The position numbers and the translations under genes are program-made. From contig NZ_CP149940.1 in the NCBI RefSeq assembly GCF_037948395.1, positions 1,364,001-1,428,000 of the forward strand: a stretch of 64,000 nt of DNA, given 5' to 3'. The notes beneath the pieces were generated by a model. It ran no database searches. It had not been told where the DNA came from and saw only the letters and a program-made list of their open reading frames with translations. Shown here in pieces: positions 57,371 to 64,000 of the stretch (its first letter is position 1; every line of letters begins with the position of its first letter). This stretch comes from Serratia nevei. GTDB taxonomy: Bacteria; Pseudomonadota; Gammaproteobacteria; Enterobacterales; Enterobacteriaceae.

Positions 57371-58300
57371 GTGAACATCAGGGATTTCAGAGCATTGGCG
57401 CGCAGTTTGGTCAGAGAATTCGGCATGTTGAACAAGCAGAGCAACGGCTCGCGCTTTTCGCCGCTGCAGATCCATCTGATGATTGAAGTCAGCGAGCAGC
57501 CGCTGGGCGTCACCGAGCTGGCGGCCCGGCTTTGCATCGACAAAGCCAGCGCCAGCCGGGCGCTGCGCAGCCTGGTTGCCGCCGGTGTGATAGAAACGGT
57601 GGATCATCCGGATGACAAGCGGCACAACCTGCACCGGCTGAGTAAAAAGGGCGGCAAGGCGCTGGCCGGTATCGAGAGCGACGCCGACGGTTTTATGCAG
57701 GCGGCGCTGGCGCAGTTGGACGACGATGAGCTGGCGAGTACCACCGCGGCGATGAAAAAGATGACCGCGGCGCTGCGCAGCGCGCGCAAACAGCGCGACG
57801 CCAACCTGCGGGTGCGGCCGATTGCCGCGCGCGACGATGCGGCGATGGCGGCGATCATTCGCGATGTGTTTCGCGAGTACGGCATGGACAAGATGGAAGG
57901 CGTCAGCCTGCACGATCCGGATCTCGATCGTCTGACCGGTCTGTATCGCGACAACGGCGGCCACTACTGGGTGCTGGAGCGGGACGGGCAGGTGGTGGGG
58001 GGCGTTGGCATGGCGCCGCTGGCGGGCGAAGAGCCCGGCTATTGCGAGCTGCAAAAGCTGTTCTTCAAACCCGGCGCGCGTGGGCTGGGCATGGCGCGCT
58101 ATATGGTGGTACAGGCGCTGAAGGCGGCGCGGGCGGCGGGGTATCGCTACTGTTACCTGGAAACCACCGAACAGTTGAAAGAGGCGATCGGGTTGTACTA
58201 CGCGCTGGGATTCACGCTGCTGACGGAACGGCGCGGCAACACCGGCCATCACGGTTGCAACGTGTGCATGCTGAAAAATCTGAAGAACGACGATATGTGA
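57371..58300 (+). CDS. MarR-GNAT fusion protein (HTH regulator + acetyltransferase)
   Basis: The 309-residue protein fuses an N-terminal MarR winged helix (about 1-140; LSEQPLGVTELAARLCIDKASASRALRSLV-like recognition region and the wing DHPDDKRHNLHRLSKKG, read in parts) to a C-terminal GNAT domain (about 150-305; acetyl-CoA loop FKPGARGLGMARYMVVQAL, then YLETTEQLKEAIGLYYALGF). It starts with GTG 57371 behind GGGGA. Such fusions may both bind DNA and modify a small molecule. It is 84 bases upstream of the SLC13-type carrier on the same strand and may regulate it. Confidence 0.86.
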   Translation: MNIRDFRALARSLVREFGMLNKQSNGSRFSPLQIHLMIEVSEQPLGVTELAARLCIDKASASRALRSLVAAGVIETVDHPDDKRHNLHRLSKKGGKALAGIESDADGFMQAALAQLDDDELASTTAAMKKMTAALRSARKQRDANLRVRPIAARDDAAMAAIIRDVFREYGMDKMEGVSLHDPDLDRLTGLYRDNGGHYWVLERDGQVVGGVGMAPLAGEEPGYCELQKLFFKPGARGLGMARYMVVQALKAARAAGYRYCYLETTEQLKEAIGLYYALGFTLLTERRGNTGHHGCNVCMLKNLKNDDM

Positions 58301-58384
58301 GCGGTTTCAAGGTTAGCGCCCGCGCCTTGTGCCACCCTGTTAACCGTTTGATAACAATCACAACGTTTTATCAGGGAGGAAACT

Positions 58385-59683
58385 ATGTTGGGGGATCCGA
58401 TGGCGCTGTCCGCGCTGGTCACGCTGGTGGTCATCGCGCTGTGGGCCAGCGCCCGCTTGCCGGAGTATTTGGTCGCGCTGCTGTTCTTCGCGGCGGTGAT
58501 GGTGTTGCAGCTGGCGCCCGCCGCGGTGACCTTTTCCGGTTTCGCGTCTTCCGCATTCTGGCTGGTGCTTAGCGGTTTCGTGCTGGGCACCGCCATCCGT
58601 AGCACCGGTTTGGCGGATCGCCTAGCCAACCGGCTCTTGCCGCACCTGGCCGGCTCCTGGCCCCGCCTGGTGGGCGGGGTGGTGGCGATAAGCTACGCGT
58701 TGGCGTTTGTCATGCCCTCCAACATGGGGCGCATTACGCTGCTGATGCCGATCGTCATGGCGTTGGCCGATCGCGCCGGTTTGGGGGAGGGCTCGCGCGG
58801 CCGCATCGGTTTGGCGCTGGCGGTGGGGTTCGGCACCTTCCAGCTCTCCGCCAGCATCCTGCCGGCCAACGTGCCCAATCTGGTGATGAGCGGCGCGGCG
58901 GAAAGCGCCTACGGCAGCCACTTCGCCTATCTTTCTTACCTGCTGTTGCACGCCCCGGTGCTCGGGATCGCCAAAGGCGCGCTGCTGACGCTGTGCATCT
59001 GTGGCCTGTTCCGTGCGCGGCCGCAGCCGGTGGCGGCCGAGGCGGCGCAAACCCCGCTCAGCGCCGCCGAATGGCGGCTGATCGCGCTGTTGGGCGTCAC
59101 GGTGTTGCTGTGGATGACCGACAGCTGGCATGGCATCGCTCCCGCCTGGATCGGGTTGGCGGCGGCCTGCGTTTGCCTGTTGCCGCGCATCGGATTTCTC
59201 AACGGCGAGCAGTTCGCCGCCGGGGTTAACGTGCGCACCTGCATCTACGTGGCGGGGATCCTGGGACTGACCGCGCTGGTCAGCCACTCGGGGCTTGGCG
59301 ATCGGCTGGGCGGTGCGCTGCTGGCGATGATGCCGGATCTGCACGGCAAACCGTTCACCGCATTCGGTTCGCTGGTGGGTATCACCGCATTGCTGAATTT
59401 TGTGGTGACCGCCAACGGCGTGCCGGCGCTGTTTACCCCGCTGGCGCAGGCGTTGTCTGCGGGCAGCGGCTTGCCGCTGCTGACGGTGCTGATGACCCAG
59501 GTGATTGGTTACGCCACGCCGCTGCTGCCGTATCAGGCTTCGCCGATCGTGGTGGCGATGGGGATGGGCAAAGTGCCGGCGCGTGAAGGGTTGAAGCTGT
59601 GCCTGCTGTTGGCCGCGCTCAGCTTTGCGCTGCTGGTGCCGCTGGATTATCTGTGGTTCAGGCTGCTGGGGTGGATCCCGTAA
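58385..59683 (+). CDS. SLC13/DASS-type anion permease
   Basis: The 432-residue inner-membrane protein has about 11-12 hydrophobic segments. It has AFVMPSNMGRITLLMPIVMALADRAG (read in parts) and a matching second-half segment, LLNFVVTANGVPALFTPLAQAL, with the pseudo-symmetric Asn/Pro-Ser motifs of the DASS/SLC13 family of sodium-coupled dicarboxylate, citrate or sulfate carriers. Close bacterial relatives are described as anion permeases. ATG 58385 has AGGGAGGA upstream. A terminator follows. Confidence 0.82.
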   Translation: MLGDPMALSALVTLVVIALWASARLPEYLVALLFFAAVMVLQLAPAAVTFSGFASSAFWLVLSGFVLGTAIRSTGLADRLANRLLPHLAGSWPRLVGGVVAISYALAFVMPSNMGRITLLMPIVMALADRAGLGEGSRGRIGLALAVGFGTFQLSASILPANVPNLVMSGAAESAYGSHFAYLSYLLLHAPVLGIAKGALLTLCICGLFRARPQPVAAEAAQTPLSAAEWRLIALLGVTVLLWMTDSWHGIAPAWIGLAAACVCLLPRIGFLNGEQFAAGVNVRTCIYVAGILGLTALVSHSGLGDRLGGALLAMMPDLHGKPFTAFGSLVGITALLNFVVTANGVPALFTPLAQALSAGSGLPLLTVLMTQVIGYATPLLPYQASPIVVAMGMGKVPAREGLKLCLLLAALSFALLVPLDYLWFRLLGWIP

Positions 59684-59714
59684 ACCGACCGGCGCGTTGG
59701 TGGGCAGATAAAAC

Positions 59715-59739
59715 AAAAGGCGGCCTGAGCCGCCCTTTT
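59715..59739 (+). terminator. Terminator behind the SLC13-type gene
   Basis: AAAAGGCGGC pairs with GCCGCCCTTTT (one-base bulge) around CTGA, with a T-rich tail. It may serve the convergent DUF1471 gene as well. Confidence 0.7.
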
Positions 59740-59760
59740 GCGCGATTGCCGGTGTGGCAA

Positions 59761-60018
59761 TTAATTGTAGATGATCGCGGTACCGTGCAGTTTGTTGTCG
59801 CCGGTGGTTGCGATGATCTGGAAGGATTTGGCGCCGGCTGCGTCGGCTTTGGCCGCCAGTTTGTTTTCCAGGCTGCTCAGGTCGGACGCACCGCTGACGG
59901 TGACGACGCCGGCTTTTTGCAGATCGGCCGGTTGAGCGTTGACCAGTTCGGCGGCGAAACTGCCGAAGGAGACGGAAGCCAGTGCGATGGCGGCGATGGT
60001 CATTTTCAGGTTTTTCAT
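59761..60018 (-). CDS. DUF1471 (YdgH/BhsA/McbA-type) periplasmic protein, copy 1
   Basis: The 85-residue protein has a signal peptide (about 1-22, KNLKMTIAAIALASVSFGSFA) and a mature DUF1471 domain of about 63 residues: AGVVTVSGASDLSSLENKLAAKAD and GAKSFQIIATTGDNKLHGTAIIYN. The family includes stress-induced, biofilm-related proteins such as BhsA and McbA. It is about 74% identical by eye to the gene at 60211, so it is a tandem duplicate. A TetR-type operator lies upstream at 60066-60090. Confidence 0.87.
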   Translation of the reverse strand: MKNLKMTIAAIALASVSFGSFAAELVNAQPADLQKAGVVTVSGASDLSSLENKLAAKADAAGAKSFQIIATTGDNKLHGTAIIYN

Positions 60019-60065
60019 GGTCTTATTTCCTATCTGTGTTCTTTACAATGTTTGTTTGGTAAGGT

Positions 60066-60090
60066 CGTTAAATTAATTAACGATCGATAA
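60066..60090. promoter_or_regulatory. Operator-like palindrome 1, upstream of the first DUF1471 gene
   Basis: CGTTAA-ATTAA-TTAACG (60066-60082) overlaps the 14-base motif TTAACGATCGATAA (60077-60090), which recurs exactly at 60530-60543. A related TTAATGCTCGTTAA lies at 60131-60144. It is a candidate site for the TetR-type regulator at 60645. Confidence 0.55.
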
Positions 60091-60210
60091 TTTAATGTTA
60101 GATGCCGGTTTGACAGATTGCAAGTATTTTTTAATGCTCGTTAATTAATTTTTTTTTACGCCCTGGCGTTGTGAGCAAAAGAACAGGCAATCCGTTGGAT
60201 TAATGCGTTG

Positions 60211-60468
60211 TTATTGATAGATTTCTGCAGTGCCGTGCAGCTGGTTGTTACCGCCGGCGCCGATGATGCGGAAGGATTTTGCACCGGCCTGATCGGCTTT
60301 GGCTGCCAGGCTGCTTTCCAGCGAGGTCAGATCGGATGCGCCGCTGACGGTGATGACGCCCACTTTCTGCTGGTCAGCCGGTTGGCTCTGGACTAAATCG
60401 GCGGCGAAGCTGCCGAAGGAAACGCTGGCCAGAGTGAGAGCTGCTAGGGTTAATTTTAAGTTTTTCAT
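60211..60468 (-). CDS. DUF1471 (YdgH/BhsA/McbA-type) periplasmic protein, copy 2
   Basis: The 85-residue protein has a signal peptide (KNLKLTLAALTLASVSFGSFA) and the DUF1471 domain (VGVITVSGASDLTSLESSL, GAKSFRIIGAGGNNQLHGT). Both its coding sequence and its promoter region resemble those of copy 1, so the duplication included the operator. It diverges from the TetR-type gene, with two copies of the operator motif in the 176-base gap. Confidence 0.87.
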   Translation of the reverse strand: MKNLKLTLAALTLASVSFGSFAADLVQSQPADQQKVGVITVSGASDLTSLESSLAAKADQAGAKSFRIIGAGGNNQLHGTAEIYQ

Positions 60469-60529
60469 AATGTTATTTCCTTTCCGATAACGGTGAATAG
60501 AGGGTTTTAATCCGCTTCGCTAACTTATC

Positions 60530-60543
60530 TTAACGATCGATAA
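60530..60543. promoter_or_regulatory. Operator-like motif 2 in the DUF1471/TetR divergent region
   Basis: TTAACGATCGATAA here is the same 14 bases as at 60077-60090. It lies 62 bases upstream of the second DUF1471 gene. Confidence 0.55.
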
Positions 60544-60584
60544 CTAAATGCTAATAGGTTCTCGACGAGGGCGCAATATTTTTT

Positions 60585-60599
60585 TATAATGATCGTTAA
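60585..60599. promoter_or_regulatory. Operator-like motif 3, nearest the TetR gene
   Basis: On the minus strand it reads TTAACGATCATTATA, sharing TTAACGATC with motifs 1 and 2. It overlaps the likely promoter of the TetR-type gene (ATG 60645) and would give autoregulation. Confidence 0.5.
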
Positions 60600-60644
60600 G
60601 TTATTTGTGCTAACCCTGCTGTGGAGCGGGATAGGAGAGGAACG

Positions 60645-61289
60645 ATGAGCATCAATGAAACGGTCTGCGGCAAAAAAAGCCGTGGCAGACCGAAACAATT
60701 TGATCGCGACCGGGCGCTGGAAAGCGCGCTCGATCTGTTCTGGCGGCACGGTTATGAAGCTACCTCGCTGGCCGATCTGGTGGAAGTGACCGGCGCCAAG
60801 GCGCCAACGCTGTATGCGGAATTCGGCAACAAAGAAGGGATGTTCCGCGCGGCGGTGGAGCGCTATCTGCAGAAATATACGGTTTGCGCCAACCAAATGC
60901 TGGAGCAGGATCTACCGGTGGCCGAGATCGTCGAAGCCTACGTGCGTTCTTCCGCCGAGGTGTTTACCGACCCTGACACGCCGTCAGGCTGCTTTATGGT
61001 GTGCGCCTCCGCCGCGCTGTCGTCGGCGTCCGATGATGTCGCCCAGATGCTGCGCAGGAAGCATCATGCGCAGGAAGCGGCGCTGAAGGCCTGCTTCGAT
61101 CGCAAGGTGCAGCAGGGCGAACTGCTGGCGAAAACCGACACCGCGCTGCTGGCGAAATACGTGATTTGCACCATTGAAGGCATGTCGGTGCAGGCGCGTG
61201 AAGGGGCAAGCCGGAGCGATCTGCTGCGGTTGCTGGAGGCGTTGATGCTGGTGTGGCCGCGGCTCAGCCAGATTGGCAATAAGGTGTAA
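60645..61289 (+). CDS. TetR/AcrR-family regulator
   Basis: The 214-residue protein starts at ATG 60645 behind AGGAGAGG. The N-terminal helix-turn-helix is clear (FDRDRALESALDLFWRHGYEATSLADLVEVTGAKAPTLYAEFGNKEGMF, read in parts, about 16-62). The C-terminal ligand domain has a Cys in GCFMVCASAAL and another in KACFDRKV, and resembles the AcuR/RutR-like TetR_C_16-type group. It is divergent from the twin DUF1471 genes, and motif copies before all three genes fit it as their repressor. A strong terminator follows. Confidence 0.87.
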   Translation: MSINETVCGKKSRGRPKQFDRDRALESALDLFWRHGYEATSLADLVEVTGAKAPTLYAEFGNKEGMFRAAVERYLQKYTVCANQMLEQDLPVAEIVEAYVRSSAEVFTDPDTPSGCFMVCASAALSSASDDVAQMLRRKHHAQEAALKACFDRKVQQGELLAKTDTALLAKYVICTIEGMSVQAREGASRSDLLRLLEALMLVWPRLSQIGNKV

Positions 61290-61311
61290 CAACCGGCCCG
61301 GTTTTTACCGC

Positions 61312-61345
61312 AATGCCGCTCAGTTAATCCTGAGTGGCATTTTTT
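61312..61345 (+). terminator. Rho-independent terminator of the TetR-type gene
   Basis: AATGCCGCTCAG pairs with CTGAGTGGCATT (one G-T wobble) around TTAATC, followed by a run of T. Confidence 0.88.
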
Positions 61346-61426
61346 ATCCAGCCTCTGGGCGTTCTGTGCAGGGGAATTGCCGTAAATGTCCTGCATTTCT
61401 CTGTGGCCAACATGAACGGCAATTGG

Positions 61427-61982
61427 AGGGGCCGAAGGCGCGGCCCCTCCACCCGCGCTCTTGCTTAACACCGTCTGTCCGCTTTGCGGAAATTACTCGG
61501 CCCATCCTGGGCCTCGCCCCTTCGGGGCCGCTGCAAGCAGCGTTCAAATCTGCTCCCGGCAGATTTGTCCTCGCCGCGTCTGCATTGTCGGGCGGGTCGG
61601 CTGCGACAAACGTCCCTGTTAGTCTCGCCTCAACCGGCCTTCCCTGACCGGTTGCCCCTGACAACGCCGTCTTGCTCGGCAGCCGGTGATGCGCACCAAA
61701 GGTCAACCCCCGTGCTGGCAGCTACCGGGCAACCCGTCCTTTATGAGGTTATGGCAGAGCGAGGAATCGGAGATGAGCACCGTATTGGACGCCCTTGAAG
61801 ACGCCGAACGCAGGCATAGCGCATTAGGCGAAACCGCCATGGACGGCGGTTTCAGGTGAGACAGGCAGGGACGCCTGTCGCAACCGGCCTCAATGCGGTA
61901 TGGCGGAGGGAGGGGAGTTGGCAAAGCCAACCGTCTGACAGGGCAAAGGCGAGGGTTGCCAGGGGCCGCGCCTTCGGCCCCT
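61427..61982. repeat. Structured non-coding element bounded by exact 22-base inverted repeats
   Basis: The 22 bases at 61427-61448 are the exact reverse complement of those at 61961-61982; each arm can itself fold as a hairpin. Sequence just inside the arms is also partly inverted. Inner hairpins include AAATCTGC/GCAGATTT (near 61553-61573), GACAGGC/GCCTGTC (61860-61879) and AAACCGCC-type folds near 61830-61852. No transposase is present. It looks like a small repeated or mobile element (MITE- or ERIC-like class), or a structured RNA. The full gap (61346-62104) has no larger gene. Confidence 0.6.
61773..61859 (+). CDS. Possible 28-residue ORF inside the structured element
   Basis: ATG 61773 follows GAGGAATCGGAG, and the frame reads to TGA 61859: STVLDALEDAERRHSALG and a Gly/Arg end. 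The start context is reasonable and the peptide looks like a short amphipathic helix, but no family is recognised and it may be chance in a G+C-rich repeat. Confidence 0.3.
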   Translation: MSTVLDALEDAERRHSALGETAMDGGFR

Positions 61983-62104
61983 GGCTCGGTCGAGGTGCGT
62001 GAGCCACATAGAGCATCTCACTTTTATCGACCGAAAATTTCACGAACGCCTGCATAAAACGCTAACTGACCAGCATTACGGCTTTTACCGGGCCGTGTAA
62101 CCCA

Positions 62105-62926
62105 TTACTGATTGACCGGGATCACCGCGCCCTGGTATTTCTCGCGGATAAAGTCCTGAATCGGTTTGGAGTGCAGTACCTTGACCAGCGCCACGATCTC
62201 CGGTTTGTTCACGTCGGCCTTGTGCACGGTGATGATGTTGGCGTACGGGTTGTTTTCGCCGCTTTCGACCGCGATCGGATCTTTGGTCGGATTCAGCCCG
62301 GCGTCGATGGCGTAGTTGGCGTTGATCACCACCGCGTCGCCTTCGTCGTTGTTGTACATTTGCGGCAGCAGCGCGCCCTCAACGTTGGCCTGGAACTTCA
62401 GGTGTTTCGGGTTTTCCACCACGTCGCTGATGCGCGCGTCCACTTTGCTCACCCCCGGCTTCAGCTTGATCACGCCTTCCCGTTCAAAAATAGACAGGAT
62501 GCGGCCTTCTTCCGCCACCGCGTCGCGCATGATGATTTTGCCATTTTCCGGCAGATCTTTCAGGCTCTTGTACTTCTTCGAGTAGATGCCGATAGGCTCA
62601 ATATGGATCGCGCCGGCGCTGACGAAGTCGTAGCTCTTGTCGTCGGCGTGGTCTTTCAGCACCGAGTTCAGGTAAGGCACGTGCTGGAAGTAGTTGGCGT
62701 CGATGTCGTGGCTGGCCAGCGCGGTGTTCGGCAGGATGTAGTCCTGGAAGCGCTTGATCTGCAGATCGATGCCTTCCTTCGCCAGTATCGGCTTGGCCTG
62801 TTCGAGGATCTCGGCGTGCGGCACGTTGGAGGCGCCGACCACCAGCTTGGTCGCTGCCGTGGCGCCAAAAGAGGCGAGGGTGGCGACGGAGGCGAAAGCC
62901 AACATCAGTAGGTGCTTTTTCATCAT
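62105..62926 (-). CDS. MetQ-family periplasmic binding protein (non-lipoprotein)
   Basis: The 273-residue protein has a standard signal peptide (KKHLLMLAFASVATLASFGATAA, no lipobox Cys), unlike classical MetQ. The mature part is MetQ/NlpA-like: VVGASNVPHAEILEQAKPIL, HDIDANYFQHVPYLNSVLKDH, HIEPIGIYSKKYKSLKDLPENGKI (read in parts), GVIKLKPG, ENNPYANIITVHKAD. It should bind methionine or a related sulfur amino acid. It is last in an operon behind its permease and ATPase (16-base gap). Confidence 0.88.
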   Translation of the reverse strand: MMKKHLLMLAFASVATLASFGATAATKLVVGASNVPHAEILEQAKPILAKEGIDLQIKRFQDYILPNTALASHDIDANYFQHVPYLNSVLKDHADDKSYDFVSAGAIHIEPIGIYSKKYKSLKDLPENGKIIMRDAVAEEGRILSIFEREGVIKLKPGVSKVDARISDVVENPKHLKFQANVEGALLPQMYNNDEGDAVVINANYAIDAGLNPTKDPIAVESGENNPYANIITVHKADVNKPEIVALVKVLHSKPIQDFIREKYQGAVIPVNQ

Positions 62927-62942
62927 CGTTTTCCTTGGTTAA

Positions 62943-63611
62943 TTAACGTTTATCGAGCGTTCTTGTCAGGGTGTCGCCGATGAACTGAATGACGAAAACG
63001 ATCAGCAGAATCGTCAGCGTCGCTACCAGCGTCACGTCACTGTGGTTGCGTTGGAACCCTTCCAGATAGGCCAGGTTGCCCAGGCCACCGGCGCCGATCA
63101 CCCCGGCCATCGCGGTGTAGCTCACCAGCGCGATCAGGGTGACGGTGATGCCGGAAACCAGCGCCGGCGAGCTCTCCGGCAGCAATACGCGGAAAATCAG
63201 GGTGCGGTTTTTGGCGCCCATCGAGCGCGCCGCCTCGATCACCCCTTTGTCGACCTCGCGCAGCGCGATCTCCACCAGCCGGGCGTAGAACGGCGCCGCG
63301 CCGACGATCAGCGCCGGCAGGGCCGCGTCCGCGCCGAGAATGGTGCCGATCAGCGATTTGGTGAACGGGATCAGCAGCACGATCAAAATGATGAACGGAA
63401 TGGAGCGGAAGACGTTGACCAACACGGAGATCAGAGAGTAGACCGCCCGGTTCTGCCACAGCTGGCCCTTCGAAGTTAAAAACAGCAGCACGCCGAGCAC
63501 GATGCCCAGCACCAACGTGGCCAAACCGGCGATGCCGGTCATGTACAGCGTTTCCCAAGTGGCGTCCCACAGTTGATCCAGACGCAGGTGGGGGAACAGG
63601 GATTCAATCAT
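62943..63611 (-). CDS. MetI-like ABC permease
   Basis: The 222-residue permease has five to six membrane segments and the MetI pattern: WDATWETLYMTGIAGLATLVLG at the start, NVFRSIPFIILIVLLIPFTK, the EAA coupling motif EAARSMGAKNRTLIFRVLLPE, and VGVIGAGGLGNLAYLEGF-type sequence. Its start overlaps the end of the ATPase gene by 8 bases. It works with the binding protein downstream and the ATPase upstream. Confidence 0.9.
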   Translation of the reverse strand: MIESLFPHLRLDQLWDATWETLYMTGIAGLATLVLGIVLGVLLFLTSKGQLWQNRAVYSLISVLVNVFRSIPFIILIVLLIPFTKSLIGTILGADAALPALIVGAAPFYARLVEIALREVDKGVIEAARSMGAKNRTLIFRVLLPESSPALVSGITVTLIALVSYTAMAGVIGAGGLGNLAYLEGFQRNHSDVTLVATLTILLIVFVIQFIGDTLTRTLDKR

Positions 63612-64000
63612 GTTGGATAACCTCGACGGCGATGTCTCTTTCGTGCAGCAGGCTGAGCATGTCGGCGACTTGTTGTTCGTTGCCTTCGGCGTGGATGTAC
63701 AGTTCGCCGAACGAACCGTTGAGGGTGTGGCTGATCTTGCCGTGCAGAATGTTGATGGTCAGGGCGTAGCGCCGGATCACTTCAGAGATCACCGCCTGAT
63801 GGGTTTGCACGCCCACGAAGGTCAGCTTGAAAATCGCCCCCGGCAGATGGGCGGTGAGCAGCGGGTTGAAGCTCTCTTCGGTATCCGCATACTGCGACAC
63901 CTGTTTGACGAACTGCCGGGTGATCGGTTGCTGTGGTCGGGTGAACACGTCGAGCACCGGGCCTTCTTCGACGATGCGGCCGTTTTCCATCACCGCCACG
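63604..64000 (-). CDS. MetN-like ABC ATPase, C-terminal part (cut by window edge)
   Basis: Only the C-terminal 132 residues lie in the window; the frame stays open to the last base. It begins in the D-loop/H-loop neighbourhood (VAVMENGRIVEEGPVLDVF) and ends in the C-terminal regulatory NIL (ACT-like) domain (FVGVQTHQAVISEVIRRYAL, GSFGELYIHAEGNEQQVADML). In MetN this domain binds methionine inside the cell and stops transport when methionine is plentiful. This suggests the same feedback here. The nucleotide-binding motifs lie outside the window. Confidence 0.85.
   Translation of the reverse strand, partial: VAVMENGRIVEEGPVLDVFTRPQQPITRQFVKQVSQYADTEESFNPLLTAHLPGAIFKLTFVGVQTHQAVISEVIRRYALTINILHGKISHTLNGSFGELYIHAEGNEQQVADMLSLLHERDIAVEVIQHD

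Noticed and set aside
61484..61798. A 104-codon frame inside the structured element
   Set aside because: It follows the hairpins of the repeat and has low-complexity Arg/Pro/Ser/Leu content; similar frames arise in G+C-rich repeats. Only the short frame at 61773 has a fair start site.
1..64000. CRISPR arrays, tRNA or rRNA genes, prophage and insertion-sequence transposases
   Set aside because: I looked for regular spaced repeats, tRNA-like cloverleafs beside genes, and phage or transposase proteins, and saw none I could support.

Overview
The window reads as a chromosomal segment of an enterobacterium of the Serratia type (best guess Serratia marcescens or a close relative). The reasons are high G+C coding sequence, tight gene packing, and many full-length relatives of E. 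coli proteins: AnsP, YohD, PbpG, YedI, YohP, YohC, NlpA, Dld, DdlA, BglX, Cdh, YajD, LsrK, LsrG, EamA and AmyA. I saw no rRNA, tRNA, CRISPR array, prophage or insertion-sequence transposase. The organism call is an inference from protein resemblance and composition.

Layout. 0-3.7 kb: a cut LysR regulator diverging from a 2OG-Fe(II) oxygenase, the asparagine permease ansP and a PACE efflux pump. 3.8-9.3 kb: the pump's LysR regulator, yohD, a DJ-1/PfpI protein diverging from a GlxA-type regulator, a deviant S-adenosylhomocysteinase-like protein, and pbpG. 9.3-20 kb: acetyltransferases, a VOC protein, an alpha/beta hydrolase, an amino-acid-oxygenase/AEC-exporter pair, yedI, the 27-residue gene yohP, nlpA, a DUF1460 lipoprotein, a coupled acyltransferase pair, yohC and a DMT exporter. 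20-25.3 kb: a metal-uptake island, namely a FecCD-type ABC operon behind a Fur box and a perfect Zur-like palindrome, facing a PAS-protein/diflavin-reductase pair behind its own Fur-like box. 25.4-37 kb: dld, a ParD-like/methionine-aminopeptidase pair, ddlA, a YbdL-like aminotransferase with a solute-binding protein and LysR regulator, bglX, a TIM-barrel-like protein and an O-methyltransferase. 37-41.5 kb: a small secreted protein and a four-gene FecCD-type operon behind a ModE-like box, read here as molybdate/tungstate uptake with an extra ModA-like protein that has no signal peptide. 41.5-49.9 kb: a hydrolase, cdh, an orphan ParA/ribbon-helix-helix pair with AT-rich repeats upstream, yajD, GNAT, LysR/MFS, and lsrK diverging from lsrG without the rest of the lsr genes. 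49.9-57 kb: eamA, a LysE exporter, an AraC regulator, a RIO-type kinase, amyA and a CsgG/DUF4810/DUF799 lipoprotein operon. 57-64 kb: a MarR-GNAT fusion, an SLC13-type carrier, twin DUF1471 proteins with a TetR regulator and shared operators, a roughly 550-base structured non-coding element bounded by exact 22-base inverted repeats, and a second MetNIQ-like transporter cut by the window end.

bglX, dld, pbpG, yohC and yohD sit next to each other in E. coli. Here they are spread over about 30 kb with accessory modules between them, so the region looks like an old core block enlarged by insertions. The modules most worth testing are the Zur/Fur metal island, the ModE-controlled transporter with its leaderless ModA-like gene, the ParD-like/Map pair, the ParA/RHH pair with repeats, and the structured element near 61.4-62.0 kb.
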